Origin: Cladorhizidae sp. MBARI D1340-BT2 | Lineage: Eukaryota; Porifera; Demospongiae; Poecilosclerida; Cladorhizidae | Assembly (NCBI GenBank): GCA_028752905.1 | Contig: JAQNBH010000013.1 | Coordinates: forward strand, 16,373,302 to 16,437,301 | Length of the DNA: 64,000 bases | Direction of reading: 5' to 3' | Shown here: positions 11,170 through 23,154 of the stretch, one piece after another | How positions within the stretch are numbered: the first letter of the stretch is position 1 | How the letters are laid out: each line of letters begins with the position of its first letter | Translations under genes and position numbers: made by a program | The notes under the pieces: generated by a model | Seen by the model: the letters and a program-made list of their open reading frames with translations, nothing else | Told to the model about the DNA's origin: nothing | Databases searched by the model: none

Positions 11170-13640
11170 TTTGATCATTTTTGCAACTAACCATGGGAGT
11201 TATAGTGACTAATTGTAGAGAACATTTTACACATATTGTTTGTTCTGCACTAATTTAATCACACATATGATCACATGACATGGTAACCAATAGAAGTTAG
11301 TGCCATGCAGTTGCCATGTTCAACTTGTGGTCTGTCTGTGTAAATGTAGCTAAGGTGCATCTCATCTTGTGTAGAAGCTAGCTGAGAAGAACAGAAACAC
11401 TTGAATGGGAAGTTTAATGAAGTAGTGTCACTTCCAAGCAAGCAAGAGATGAATACTACTACTACTATATGATTTCTTCCATGCCAATACTGTTTGCTTT
11501 AGCTTTAGCTATATAAATGAATAGAATCTATTTTTATCCCTTGCTGCTAATTTGGTTTCTGTGTGTGTGTGTATGTGTATGTGTGTGTGTGTGCGTCAGG
11601 GTGTGTGTTGTCTTTGAGTGTAGCTATACAGCTAGCTACAGCTCAGCTGAGAATAATGGAAAGGGATTTACAAGATGAATTTGTGGGACAATCTGAAACC
11701 AAAGATTTTAGATCTTGGAATAGATAATGATTTAACTGGCTTTACTCAATTCAATTTCTAGAAGCAGAAGCTTGTAGAATTTCTAGTTAGAAGCACGTGC
11801 TTGCAGTAAGTGTTTAAGCTGGTAATTTGAGCAAGGTTTATGGTGGGAGATTCAAAATTTTACGTTGTATATAATAGTATCATGGCTTCCCCTCATCCTC
11901 TACACTCAATTTAGGCTCCCCACTTAAGCAGGTAAAGCAAACTGCATTTATTGATGAGTGTTAATTAAAACTACCTCTAGTAGCTATTGCATTCCTCTAT
12001 TTGTAGATGACTGAAATTTTACAGTATTAATTTCCTTGTTTTATATAACGTTCAGAGCTAATGTGAGGCCAGGGATGACTATATACGATGATTGTTGAGC
12101 TATGTTGTGTCTGATGTTAGTACTATTCTCCAAAGGCACAAAATCTGTAGGTAGCTACAACTGAAAATAACCATAATTGGGTGGAGGTTGCTTATATAGG
12201 CAGGTAAAACAACTTGACAGGGGGCCTATATAATTAGTGGGAATTAAATATTGCCTTTATGGGCTATAAATATTACTGTTATGCGCAATATAAATATTAT
12301 TGTTATGGGCAATAATCTCTCCTTATGAGCATATTATTACTCGCTATCTGTTGTCTTCCATTTTTGTGACTCTCAGTGGCTCATTTATTAGTCATGTGCC
12401 ATAATGCAACCAGAATACAACCGCCACTACTGTGGTGTATAAAGTAGTGATGTTCACCAATAGCGGAAGAATGGTGTCAACAAGAAGTAGTAACACTCGC
12501 AACTTTTAAGGTAGTGAATCATTTGTAGTGAGCATCACTACCCAAATTAAAGTTATGTTGATTAAGAAAAACATGAAATACTATGCTCAGCCATAAGGGA
12601 AGTGGTACTTGTTAATTTTACGGGTTGTCATTGTTCAGTGTGGAAGTTCACCACCGAATGGTAGTGATCCTCACCAATGCAAGTAACGGGCTCAAGAAGT
12701 GATGTTTAGGTAGTGAATTTCATTACCCAGATGATAGTGAACTACTGTGGTAAGTATTTCATTACTATTTTCGTGATGTTCACTATCCCATCATTGATGA
12801 GAAATGTTTATATAATCAGAAAGTAGGGTTCCACTCTTTATTTAAACAATGAAATTGTCTCTGCACCAACATATTGCTGTGTGTGAGTGCATTGTATTAT
12901 ATCATCATAATGGTATAAAAGGACAACTTCTCAAGTTCGGCTTGATCCTGGTCATATTGTCTCTTCTGTAAATCTTTATCATTAACTATACTTCAGTCAA
13001 TTTGAGCTAACCAGGGTAGAATTGGAGCCAGCAGATAAGACTGACCTCCTGGACATATCATAACATAGTCCAATCCTGATCATCTCATCATTCGTGGGTT
13101 CTAATACTGACTGTGATAGTAAAACCATAGAGAGTAGATTTCAACCATCTCAAAGTAGATTGCTTACATTCTAAAGCTGGTCTAAACGCTTCTTATTAAA
13201 GCAACTGACTTTGCAGCCATAGTATGTGCTGAGTATATACGACATGCACACACTAGGTATTGAGTTGGCAATCCTTTACCTTATTAATTAGAGTAGTTGT
13301 GCCATGAAAGTTATAGGAAAACTAAAATTGCTATGATTGTATATGTAATACACAGATATGTGTAGGAATGAACAGAAATGATAGTTAGAAAAAGTTTAAA
13401 ACTGTTTGTTAGGTCTGCTGGTATAATTGAACCTCCGATAGACCCTCCAAATAGCAAATAACCTCTCTAGAGTGAACAGACCAAATGCCCCCGAACGATC
13501 CCCATACAAAATGAATAGCAGCTTACCTCCGATAGCGATCACCTCTCATCTCCGAACAGCAAACTCTTAGCTCACCCACCACTACCATTTATATTGAGTC
13601 TCCAGGTATCATAACATAATTGGTAGATACAAGTCCCTGG
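11170..13640. other. Non-coding stretch
   Basis: No gene recognised. A TG-rich microsatellite lies near 11560-11605. From about 12425 to 12790 there are several direct and inverted copies of a GTAGTGAnnTTCACnA-like motif, possibly an old inverted-repeat element. The rest is unassigned AT-rich DNA. Confidence 0.45.
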
Positions 13641-13985
13641 GGCGTCTTAGACATACTTTCCATCATTGCAACACAGTGTGTGCAAAGAAACACTCACTCT
13701 AGTGAAGTCTCTACTCACGTATGCCTCTTCAATCTGGTGCCCTCATCTCAAGAAAGACTTTTACCCATTGGAAAAGATCCAAAGAAGAGCAACTATGTTT
13801 ATCTCCTCGGAGATTTTTCACCAGACTACAAATATCATTTAAAAATTCTTTCCCTCTCATTCCTCGTCTTTGGAATTCACTCCCTAGGTATAGACTTGAA
13901 TCTTTCATTAGCTATTATAAAATGTCAACTATTTCTTAATCACTTCATTTCAAACTTTGATCCAAATAATTCATGCTCATAATTT
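13640..13985 (+). pseudogene. LINE open reading frame 3' end, frameshifted
   Basis: One frame reads LTYASSIWCPHLKKDFYPLEK then IQRRAT (about 13700-13790), and another reads PLIPRLWNSLPRYRLES (about 13850-13915). Both are standard C-terminal blocks of CR1/jockey-type LINE reverse transcriptase proteins. The piece ends about 150 bases before a trinucleotide microsatellite, like a LINE 3' end. It probably belongs to the same broad family as the LINE at 60 kb. Confidence 0.7.
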
Positions 13986-14136
13986 TCTATGTCCATGTAA
14001 CAACGCACTAATACCATCACCCCAACTTCCACCACTTAAATCTGGCTACTTGATTCTGACTTCCTGAATTGATTCTGATTAGCATTCTTTCTCCCTAATG
14101 ATGATCACCACTCATGTTTATATATGTACTGTAAAG

Positions 14137-14408
<272 letters not shown>

Positions 14409-14649
14409 TACATCAGGATGAATTTCACTTGAATCTGAAACCAAAACACCACTGCTTCCTCCTATACCACTCTCTTCAACATCAACAATAGAATTGGTAC
14501 ATGTCAGTATCCTTGCTGCTACTCACCGACACAACTGCACTGCTTTTAGCACAAGCTACGAGAGAGTTTCTTCTGATAATGAATCAGCACCACTCCAGAC
14601 CAAATGGAATGTATGAAGCAGAGAGGTACTGCTAACTGGCACCAGAATT

Positions 14650-16135
14650 TTACAAAAAATCAGAGAAGCTAAATTCTATTCTGTTATTCTATTCTGTTAT
14701 AGCTGATGGCCTAACTGATTCAGCCAATAATGAGCAGCTCTCCATAAGTATTCGATATGTTAATGGTTACACTACACAAAAAAGTTCCTTGGTTTTTATG
14801 AATGTACATCTGGTGTCACAGGTGAGGCTATAGCTAGTGATCTGCTGCAGCAGCTGACTACATGGCCAGAATTTGATCGAGGCCAAGCTTGTGATGGAGC
14901 AGGTGCTATGGCAGGGAATTCTAAAGGAGCAGCTGAACATATCACCAAACAATATCCAAAGGCAATATATACCCATTGTGCTGCCAACAGATTGAATCTT
15001 TGTGTAGTAAAATATTGCACTGTTCAAGAAGTAAATAATATGATACAAACTGTTGACAAAGTAGCATGCTTCTTTGGAACTCACCTAAGTGAGAGCTAGA
15101 ACTTGAAACATGTATCGATGACATCATGGATGATGAGAAACGGAAAAAATTTGAAAGATATGTGCCGAACTAGATGGATAGAGCATTGTTAAGCCTTCCA
15201 TTTTTTTTGGACTTGCTATTGCCAGTAGTCAGTTGTCTAGAGGCTTTTGCTAACAGTTCAGCAACCGAGTGGAATCAAGATTCCCAATCTGACTCAATTA
15301 CTCCAACTAACTCTGTCTCCGTTTTCTTTTATTGTGGCTTTAGAAGTATTTTAGCTTACACTAGAGGGCCGACTGTGAAGCTTCAGATGCCTTATATGGA
15401 TGTAGCATATGCATATTGTGAAGTAAAGAATGTAAAGAATGTTCTTCATGGGTCAAGGTCAAATGTTAATTCATTTCATAGTTGAATCTTAACAAGAGCT
15501 CTTAAAATGGCTGGAAGTGTTGGTGTGGAGGAGTCAAACCATGTCTAGCTAATATACAACAACATTGTCCAAATATCCAGACACAGAATTGCATTGATTA
15601 TTTCTGTCCAAATCTCACAATTCTCTTGCTGGACCACTTGATCACTAAGCTTGCTTGACACAAGGTTTGATAAAGCTTCATCTCATATTGCTGATTTCAT
15701 GTTATTACTTCCTTCAGCAAACACTAGTGGAGCATCCACAGTGACACACTCATTTGATTCTCTTTACCACTTCCATCAGCTTTTGATTTTGTGTTTGACA
15801 TGTGGAAACAAAAGTGGGAAAGTTAGACTCAGCTAGCCTCTGAGCTAGATACGCCCCAAAAAGCCCTACAACATACAGACAAGGATTTCCCCCCTAACAT
15901 TTAAATACTTCTGCACATCATGTCCTCACTTCCTGTTACCAGCTGCAAATGTAAATGATCTATTAGCATGCTAAGGTTAGTGAAAACACCACTCCATAGC
16001 ACCATGGGGCAAGAAAGACTGAATGGGTTAGCAATGGTCAACCATCATCAGGATATAGACCTTACTCCTGAAGAAGTTGTCGTGGAATTTGCTCGATATC
16101 ATCCCCAACATAATTATTATGATACTGTAACTCAA
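14650..16135 (+). pseudogene. hAT-type transposase (DUF4371-like), frameshifted
   Basis: Plus-strand frames give a hAT transposase related to the ZMYM1/p52rIPK-like group. ADGLTDSANNEQLSISIRYV (about 14700-14760) contains the first catalytic-region Asp. Next come FYECTSGVTGEAIASDLLQQ, then GQACDGAGAMAG and YPKAIYTHCAANRLNLCVV (14880-15010). RTRWIER lies near 15165. NLTILLLDHLITKLA is near 15615. The C-terminal hAT dimerisation block (SSLPVTSCKCK, then LRLVKTPLHSTMGQERLNGL) is near 15930-16030. Several frameshifts and stops kill it. hAT transposases cut and paste DNA; the matching right terminal repeat is at 16301-16320. Confidence 0.85.
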
Positions 16136-16300
16136 TAATTTTTGTACATTACCTTCATAATATTTTGAGTCTATATATAATACTTCATTGTACTTCTAAA
16201 AACTGTCAAGCTTTGGCATGCATCCTATTTTGCAACCATAATTTGGCACATGTGGCAACTTTCTAGACAATGTTTTGCATATTAGCCCCCCCTCCTTTTT

Positions 16301-16320
16301 AAATCCTGGATCCGCCCCTG
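16301..16320 (-). repeat. hAT right terminal inverted repeat
   Basis: The minus strand starts CAGGGGCGGATCCAGGATTT, the kind of terminus common to hAT transposons and their non-autonomous derivatives. It lies about 170 bp after the hAT transposase remnant. I did not find the left partner upstream, so the element is probably truncated on that side. Confidence 0.7.
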
Positions 16321-16787
16321 AGACCCTATGCCTAATCCGTATCTCTATTGCACAAAACATAACATAATAACGTGGGTAAGGGTTGTCAGAAAGATCATTG
16401 CCATATTTGGGAGGGGGATTTATTACTGATTTGATAAAATTATGGGCCAGTGCTCTAATGAGACCTATGGTAAGATCCATTTTTTATTGTAATGAATCTC
16501 ACCTTTCCCCTGAGCACTTATTAGGACAAGATGGTCTGTCGGGGAAATTTCACCCTTACCTAAAACCTTTCTTCCTCAATAAGAAAATGGTACTGCTGTA
16601 GCCCGAGCGGTTAGCTACCTCTGGGTGAATACCCCGCAACGCCTAGGTACTCCAGGGATTGGCTACTCCACCAATCACCCTACCTAGACCACTGATCTCC
16701 GTGACCCAAGTCTCAGCCCTCTCTACTTATATAGTACCTTACTCCAGTGTCACCCCTCAGGTTTGATTCTCTCTGTCTCTTTGTCCC
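16321..16787. other. Non-coding stretch
   Basis: No gene recognised. A tRNA A-box-like TAGCCCGAGCGG lies near 16597, but no B box sits at the right spacing. Confidence 0.45.
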
Positions 16788-17048
16788 TGTCAGGGAAGTA
16801 AGCATACACCTTGATATACTTACAACTATCAGACAAAACTCCAGAGTCTCACTCTGGTGCCTTACAATACAGGTATTTCCTAACAGTCACCTGATATGCC
16901 TAGCCATTCATATAGCTGTAGAACAGTACTAGTCTATTAGTCACAATGGGGTTGTGGTGGTGTAGTGATCCATTAGCTGTGGGGGGGGGGGGGGGGGGGG
17001 GGTTATTGTTTGAAAAGTCAGGGAGTGGTCCTGTTGATTTCCCTGACA
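16788..17048 (-). repeat. 3' LTR of Gmr1-like element, with 10-bp inverted termini
   Basis: Minus strand starts TGTCAGGGAA (17048) and ends TTCCCTGACA (16788), a perfect 10-bp inverted repeat and proper TG...CA. It contains a 22-base G run on the plus strand (16981-17002). Its first ~48 bases match 20671-20718. Confidence 0.8.
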
Positions 17049-17063
17049 CCCCCCCCCCCCCCC
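16981..17063. repeat. Poly-G / poly-C arms that can pair
   Basis: About 22 G residues (16981-17002) and at least 15 C residues (17049-17063) are separated by a 46-base segment that itself contains CAGGGA/TCCCTG. The two homopolymer arms could form a G:C stem. The C arm is the polypurine tract read from the other strand; the G arm is inside the LTR. Confidence 0.9.
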
Positions 17064-17071
17064 TCCTCTAA
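17049..17071 (-). promoter_or_regulatory. Polypurine tract
   Basis: Read on the minus strand this is AGAGGAGG followed by a G run, directly before the 3' LTR start. It is the priming site for plus-strand DNA. Confidence 0.75.
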
Positions 17072-17079
17072 ACGAGAGC

Positions 17080-17400
17080 TATGCTCTCTGCTCAGTCCGT
17101 CAGCATTTGCATTCTTTGATCCAAGATCTTGTAGTCATATGGCTGGAGGAGTAGTAGCCATCTAGCTATCCATCCATGGCTGTCTTTCAGTCTGGTCAGA
17201 TGAGTTAGAGGGTTGTGGTCAGTTTGGATGATGAACTGGTTTCCCTCGAGGTATACTCTGAAATGCCGTATGCCCTCTACCATGGCCAGACCTTCTCTCT
17301 CGATTGCTGAGTATTTTACCTCCCTTGGCAGTAGTTTGCATGACTCATATGCAAGGGGGTGTTCCTCACCATAGTCATCTAGTTGTGCTAGCACTTACCC
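17080..17400 (-). pseudogene. Gmr1-like RNase H
   Basis: The 100-residue minus-strand frame has SCKLLPREVKYSAIEREGLA, then HFRVYLEGNQFIIQTDHNPL and LKDSHGWIARWLLLLQPYDY, all standard RNase H blocks of Ty3/gypsy pol. It runs out at the polypurine tract, so it is the last domain of pol. A frame break separates it from the reverse transcriptase part at 17388-17720. Confidence 0.8.
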
Positions 17401-18366
17401 GATTCCTGTACTGGAGGCGTCCGTTTGTAGAAGAAACTCACACCCCCATTGTGGTGTCCAAGGACCGGGTAATTAACTAGGCAATCCTTGAGGGTATCAA
17501 GTGCTGTTTGTTGGGCTGCCATCCACTTAATGTTGTTAGGCTCGTCTTTTCTTGTGGCACTGGAGAGTGGTGTCGCTATTGTAGCGAAGTCAGGGATAAA
17601 CTTGCGGTAGTAGCCACATACCCCAAGGAAAGCCCTCACGTCCTTCTTGTTTCTGGGTCGGAGAAATCCTTTGATGGCCGTTACCTTCGCTTCGATTGGC
17701 CTTATCTTCCCGTAACCCACCTGTTGTCCCAGGTACTCACATTCATTCTTTGAAAAATGACACTTCTTTTGGTTGATTCAGAGCCTGGCATCCCGTAGCC
17801 TTCGGAAAACTGCCCGGAGATGCTCAACATGTTCTGTCCAGGTGTCACTGTGGATAATAATGTCATCCAAATAGGGAGGGTGATGCAAAGTGGATCGTAT
17901 CCACAAAGATGTTGTCCATTAGACACTGGAAGGTCGAGGGGGTGGCCACCAGGCCAAAGGGCATGGTCGAAAGCTCATATTTTTTGCAGGCAGTGATGAA
18001 GGCGGTCTTAGACTGACTCGCCTTCTCCATGGGGACCTGCCAGTACCCTTTTGTCAGGTCAATGGCCGTGATCCACCTCGAACCTCCCACGTTGTCAAAC
18101 ATATCCTCGATTCTGGGGATAGGGTAAGGGTCGGAAATCGTCACAAGGTTCAGCTTCCTGTAATCCACGCAGAGGCGTCGGGAGCCATCCGCCTTGGGCA
18201 CCAGCACGACTGGGGCGGCCCATGGGCTGCGTGAGGGAACAATGATGCCCTGTTGAAGCAACGTCTTGATTTCGCTTCTCAGACATTCGTGTGCACTGTG
18301 AGGTGTCCGATATGGAGCGAGACGGATGGGGGAGGCATCCCCAGTGTTGATAATGTGTTCGACCAC
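17388..18366 (-). pseudogene. Gmr1-like reverse transcriptase, frameshifted
   Basis: The minus-strand frame 18366-17863 carries EIKTLLQQGIIVPSRSPWAA, then LVPKADGSRRLCVDYRKLN, DPYPIPRIEDMFDNVGG and [19 protein letters not shown] frameshift follows, and the catalytic [10 protein letters not shown] strand is intact in another frame (YLDD at 17862-17873). A TGA lies about 80 bases later. The thumb/connection (FLGVCGYYRKFIPDFATIA) is in frame 17720-17388. Integrase lies upstream, not downstream. Confidence 0.85.
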
Positions 18367-18639
18367 ATACGTCCATCCTGGCGTGTGGCTGAAGACATCT
18401 CGGTGAGGTCGTCCAAGTCATCCTGCTGTTGGGTGGTGAGATTATTTCCTTCCTCTGTGTTCGGTACAGGATTCAAGGTTGAGGTGCACTCCATGGCCAC
18501 CAATGCTGATGGAATGGGAGAGTGCCACACCTTCATCCCATTGACGTGGTAGACACAGAGGCTCCTTGGACTCTGACCTCCAGAAACCTCATAAGTTACA
18601 TCAGTAAGCTTACGTATTCTTGTCACCGGCCCTTTCCAT

Positions 18640-19890
18640 TAATTAATTAACTTGTTTAGTTTCCGGGGGCGAAATACTAGTACTTGGTCCCCAACCTCGA
18701 AACTTCAACCCTTAGCCTTTCTGTCATAGTATACCTTGTGACTGTCCTTTGCCCTTCTCTCATTCTTTGAGGCTAACTCTCGGACGGTACTGAGCTTCTC
18801 TCTCAAGGTTCTTAGGTAGGTTACTATTTCTACCTCCTTCCTTGGCTTCTCCCCTTGCCAGCACTTTTCTAGTTGATCTATGGGGGTCTTCATGGCTTTC
18901 CCATACAGTAATTCATAGGGCGAGAACCCTGTGCTGCGGTGTTTAGAACCCCGGTATGCCCATAGAATGAAAGGGAGATAGTCGTCCCATTCTCTACTGT
19001 CTGGCCTCTTCTGCATAAGCTTGCGTAATAGCTGCTTAAGGGTGGCATTAAATCGCTCAACCATACCATCCGTTTGGGGATGGTATGGTGAGGTATGGAT
19101 CTGCCTAGTCCCTGTCATTGCACAGTACTGTTTCATAGTCTTAGAGACAAAATTAGTCCCATTATCGGAGAGGATCTCACTCGGGGTGCCTAATCTGGCT
19201 AGTAAACACTCTATTATAGTCTCTGAGGTAGTGTTTGGGATAGAATATGCCTTCGGCCATTTAGTGGCATAGTCAATGACATCTACGATGTATCGGTTTC
19301 CTTTTTTGGTACGATCTAGGGGACTGAAGATGTCCATGGCTATCCTACTAAAAGACTCACCTATGACTGGGAGTGACTGTAAGGGGGCATGCCGCCTGGG
19401 TGGAAGCCGGTTTTGCCTTCGGACAGATAGCTTACGAACATCCGTATGTAGTCCGGGCCAGTCCATGGACCTCCTGATAATGTCTATGGTTCTCTCCTGG
19501 CCGAAATGTTCTGCAATCAGGGAACTGTGGGCAATGCGTAGTATATATCTCATCCCGGTTTCTGTCTGGCACCATGATAAGTTTCTTGCCTCCCTATACG
19601 AGCGGCTGCCTCAGGAGTAGACTCTTTTCCCATGTGTAGCACTCATCTCCTACGTCTGCCAATCGCCAGGCTTTCTCCAGAGTGGGGTCAGCCTGCTGCA
19701 TGTCTCTTAGTTCCACAGGGCTCACTTTCTCAGGCCACCACTGGGTGGAGCGTTCTGCCTCCTCCCTCGGTTCGCTTCGTTCTCTGATGAACATTTCATC
19801 GCTGAAGGCGAAGGGGAAACCTTCATTTTCCTCCAAAATCTGTTGTGGGGGTATCCCAGGTTCCATCAGCCTGCCCACCATTGTTGGCGG
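18640..19890 (-). pseudogene. Gmr1-like integrase, upstream of reverse transcriptase
   Basis: The 282-residue minus-strand frame 19553-18705 has the zinc-binding histidines (AHSSLIAEH), but the Cys pair is not evident. The full DDE catalytic triad is present: Asp in RIAMDIFSPLDRT, Asp in ILSDNGTNFVSK, Glu in DGMVERFNATLKQLL. A C-terminal stretch contains KVYYDRKAKG. The part before it (19881-19594) has QQADPTLEKAWRLAD, the usual pre-integrase spacer, and is separated by a stop. It sits between protease and reverse transcriptase, which defines the Gmr1-like order. Confidence 0.85.
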
Positions 19891-20039
19891 CTGTTCCAGG
19901 TATCTCAGTAGTTTGGGTTGGATCGTGGATGCACTCTCCTCCTCACTCAGGTCCAGGTCAGGGCTGGAGAGCTTGACCTGCTCAGATGTCTGCTGCTCCA
20001 GGTCCTGTTGTTCGTTCAGAGCCTGTCTCTTTCTCTGGG

Positions 20040-20447
20040 CTCGTGTGGCTACTTGGGAGCTGGAGGGCCATCGGGGGTCACCTCGATCTTCTCTGGGGGT
20101 TTCTCAGCCACCCACTTAGTCAATTGTGGCACGTCTCTGCCAACCAACATGTCGACAGTGAGGTGGGGAGACATGCCTACCGTGAGTACCTGTCTGGTCT
20201 GCCCGACTTGCAATGTCACTCTTGCTGCAGGGAACCAGACCTCCCGGGTGCTAGCCGTCGAGTAAGGAATCTCCCACCCGAGGCATTGCTCCTGAGAGAT
20301 GCACCTTGGGTGGACAAAGGATCGTGTACATTCCGTGTCCAGCCAGAGAGATGCTGCTCGACCATTGATCTTCCCTTCCCGAATCCATGGGTTTTCTGGT
20401 GGTAGGGTCTGGGCCTCTTCAGTGAGTTGGGCACGCTCAACTTTCAC
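20040..20447 (-). pseudogene. Gmr1-like aspartic protease, active-site mutant
   Basis: The 132-residue minus-strand frame has ASLWLDTECTRSFVH where LDTGCTRSFVH would be expected, so the Gly of the DTG triad is Glu. The flap-side block QVLTVGMSPHLTVDMLVGRD is retained. It lies after the gag zinc knuckle and before integrase. Confidence 0.75.
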
Positions 20448-20670
20448 CCTAAATTGCGTCTTAGGTGTCCCAACTTGTTACACCGAAAACAGGGAGTTTC
20501 CGCGAGAAGATTGAGAATTTGTCCTCTGCTGTGGTTCCCAGGGCTTCCTCCTCGGGGAGGATCCTGCTGTCCCAGCCCCCTAGGCTCAAATCTTATGCTC
20601 TGTGGTGGCCTAGCCGGCATCCCTGGCCGTAGAGATCGTACTGGGGGTGGAGGTTTCTGTGGTTATGGTG
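20448..20670 (-). pseudogene. Gag C-terminal remnant with broken zinc knuckle
   Basis: Minus-strand PCFRCNKLGHLRRNL (20449-20493) is a CCHC knuckle whose last Cys is now Leu, followed by a stop. Upstream is a Gly/Arg-rich piece. The rest of gag is deleted up to the 5' LTR scrap at 20671. Confidence 0.6.
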
Positions 20671-20718
20671 GGTTCTTGTTTGAAAAGTCAGGGAGTGGTC
20701 CTGTTGATTTCCCTGACA
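20671..20718 (-). repeat. Truncated 5' LTR
   Basis: 48 bases matching the first part of the 3' LTR (17001-17048) with one substitution. It is fused directly to gag sequence. Confidence 0.8.
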
Positions 20719-21678
20719 ATGGTTTATCTAGTACATAGCTTGCACATTGTATGAAGTGATCACTCAGTTCAAATGTTGAGGAACCTTGTCCTTCTTTGGA
20801 TTTTGGTTTGTGGATTTGCAGAGTTCTCCTGTATAACTCTAACCAAGCCCTTGAGGAGGCTCTAGCTGAGCCTTTACCAAATGGGTGGATACAAATACCA
20901 AGGCATCAATTGACACAGCTGATTATAATCAGGGAGTATGTTAGTAATCCCTATATTGGTTTGATTGACCTTACCAAAAAGCGAATGTCAAATGGCAACT
21001 TCCCTCCACCACCCCAAAAAGCTCATTTTTCATCTAAGACTACTCACATTGGATGGGCCTTAAAGGTGATTTCAGCTGCCGTTGAATCTTTTGCAAAAGC
21101 GCAGGCACAAACAAAACCATAAAAATGTGAGCAACCATCTTCAAGGATCTATATCCGTTTTGTTTCCCACGAATAAATTGCATCAATTTTTTTTTTACTC
21201 CCAATTTTCCAATGCCTTGCAGCAACCATGTATACCTTAATTGCAGGGGGGAAACTTGGATGAGGGTTTATATTCAATAATGCAACTAAGCATGTAGCTA
21301 ATGTATATTATACTTAATAATATAAAATGGGTATTAGTATTCTTTCCTCAAAAAAACATATCTTAATATTTGTGCAGTGGAATCTTTAATCATAAAGTTA
21401 AGCACAAGACAAAACTACAGAGCAAACTAGGAAACAGCCACTATACTCAGTCAGTTCTGGAGTTCTCCTGTACAACTCCAAGTCCTGTAGAGAAGGTAGA
21501 TGATCCTTGGATAGCTCTAACAACATTAAGGTGTGCACTGTGCTGGCTTGTATAGCATGCAATAATAATAAGTTAGACAAAGCACTTCAAGGGAGTTTGC
21601 TCATCTCAGCTATTTGCTGTTCTTGTGTAGTTCTCCCGTGCCAACTTCTACAAAAAACAAACAAACAAACAAACAAAA
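20719..21678. other. Non-coding or unrecognised stretch
   Basis: The longest open frame (20796-21122, plus, 108 aa, ending AAVESFAKAQAQTKP) resembles nothing I know and may be chance. A short sequence AGTTCTCCTGTAnAACTCnAA occurs at about 20822 and again near 21463. Confidence 0.4.
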
Positions 21679-21780
21679 ATGATTTTTATTAAAAAAATAA
21701 ATGGGGTTGACAAGAAAGGTTTAAAAAAGCGTACCCATGTGGATCACAACCAGTTAGATGACCCTTCACAATTTGATCTC
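21679..21780 (+). other. Short frame ending in a QLDDPSQFDL tail
   Basis: A 33-codon frame ends HVDHNQLDDPSQFDL then stop. The end of the open frame at 44622-44867 has the same pattern (HADPDQLDDPYQLDDPY...). Base similarity is visible (CCAGTTAGATGACCCTT). It could be a shared terminal exon of a gene family or a repeat; no function is known to me. Confidence 0.3.
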
Positions 21781-21818
21781 TAAGGGCAGAGTAAACTCTT
21801 TTTTATTTATTAAGTGTT

Positions 21819-21929
21819 AAAAAAACTTGTGGTTCTGGTTTTAGAGCTACATAGATTCTGCATACTTCACTTTATGAACTTGATATAATTAAAGCTCAAA
21901 AGATAGCTCTCTCTCTCTCTTTTAGTACT
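21819..21929 (+). repeat. Fold-back element arm (solo copy A)
   Basis: CTTGTGGTTCTGGTTTTAGA, then CATAGATTCTGCATACTTCACT, then GCTCAAAAGATAGCTCTCTC match the terminal arms of the elements at 36848-37950 and 42720-43356. No opposite arm was found nearby. Confidence 0.6.
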
Positions 21930-23154
21930 AAATTCTATTTCATAGGATGATCATTCCCAAGGTACAGGTAGTCATAGTTGTATTCCTTAAAACCTGAATG
22001 CTCATATCCCCAACAGTTCTAGCTCCTAATTGGAAAGTGCTAGACAGATGAAATTAGTATATATATACCAGTGGCTAGAGGAAGCCCTACTAATATGATT
22101 GTTTTAATTAATCCATTCACTGGTGTAACCACCATATGGAGGTTTGAAGGTGCTATCAAGAAACTTCGTTGTATCTCAGGAATTTAGTTAAAATAAGCAC
22201 TGCCTTAATGAATTCAGCACATACCCAAATCATAGCTCCATAAGCTGGGGAAACCCCTAGTCGATAATCATAGATTGCTATGGTAAAATGACACCATCTC
22301 AGATGAATTGATGGTGTCCAGGTATACCTCTAGGGAAGCTTTGATAGTACTTCTTGATGATGATTTCAGCATGTCAGATGGCAAACTAAGCAATGAAATA
22401 GTAGAATAAGTCTCTGCTTGCTTAATGGATCCTGGTTTGAACCATGCTGAAGTCAAGACACTGAGCAGAGAAATAGAATTAGTGTGAGATGGATTCTCTT
22501 GACTGCCAGCTTCAGCACAGAGATGGAGAACGAAGGAGTAAATGAAGAAATCAATAAGACTGTTCATGGTGTAAGCCATCAGTGAATAGAACCTATATCT
22601 GGAATTTAGCAGAACAGAGCTAAGAGCAAAACATCATTTGCTGTAACAGGAGGTTGTGTGTGTGTGTGTTGTTTGTGAGTGTGTGTGTGTGCATGTGTGT
22701 GTGCATATAGGTTTTGCAGGTGTGCCAGTCAAAGTACTAATATCAGCCATTCCTCTGATATGTCTGGTCCCCCAACCATGCAAATCTCCCAATGCGGAAC
22801 TGTTCATACCATCCTCATTGACGATCTCTTCCACATTTCTGTAATCATTTTCTGGTTTATTGCTAAGCAATCATTTTTATATCATATTTAAAGATTCTGA
22901 AGATATATGGTTGCCAGGGAGTTTAGTAATTCCTAAACCTGAAATGCCATTACCTTTACAACTGCAGTCATAAGCTTCTAGAAAGTCAAGGGTGAAAGAG
23001 TTAATGCATCCCCAAAAGATCAATCCACTTCCACTGGATTCTAACTATATAGCAGAACCTTTGGTATCCATGCAGCTTGCTCTCCACATAATAATAATTG
23101 CCAGTCTTTTCTTTTTGGCATGTGAAGGAAAGTGAAAAATCAATCAAGTGTTTC

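Larger units (their letters stand above)
16788..20718 (-). mobile_element. Gmr1-like Ty3/gypsy retrotransposon (PR-IN-RT-RH order)
   Basis: On the minus strand the order is gag zinc knuckle, protease, integrase, reverse transcriptase, RNase H, polypurine tract, 3' LTR. Integrase before reverse transcriptase is the order of Ty1/copia. Among Ty3/gypsy-type elements it is known from the Gmr1-like group, while the RT and IN sequences here are Ty3/gypsy-like. The 3' LTR is complete (261 bp). The 5' LTR survives only as its first ~48 bp (20671-20718), fused to the end of gag, so a deletion removed the rest of the 5' LTR and most of gag. No matching target duplication was found. Several frameshifts make it non-functional. 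Confidence 0.85.

Noticed and set aside
16597..16770. tRNA or tRNA-derived SINE (A box TAGCCCGAGCGG, B-like GGTTTGATTCT)
   Set aside because: The boxes are about 150 bp apart and no cloverleaf can be drawn.
20796..21122. 108-aa plus frame as a gene
   Set aside because: No family resemblance, no splice or promoter context; kept only as an unassigned stretch.
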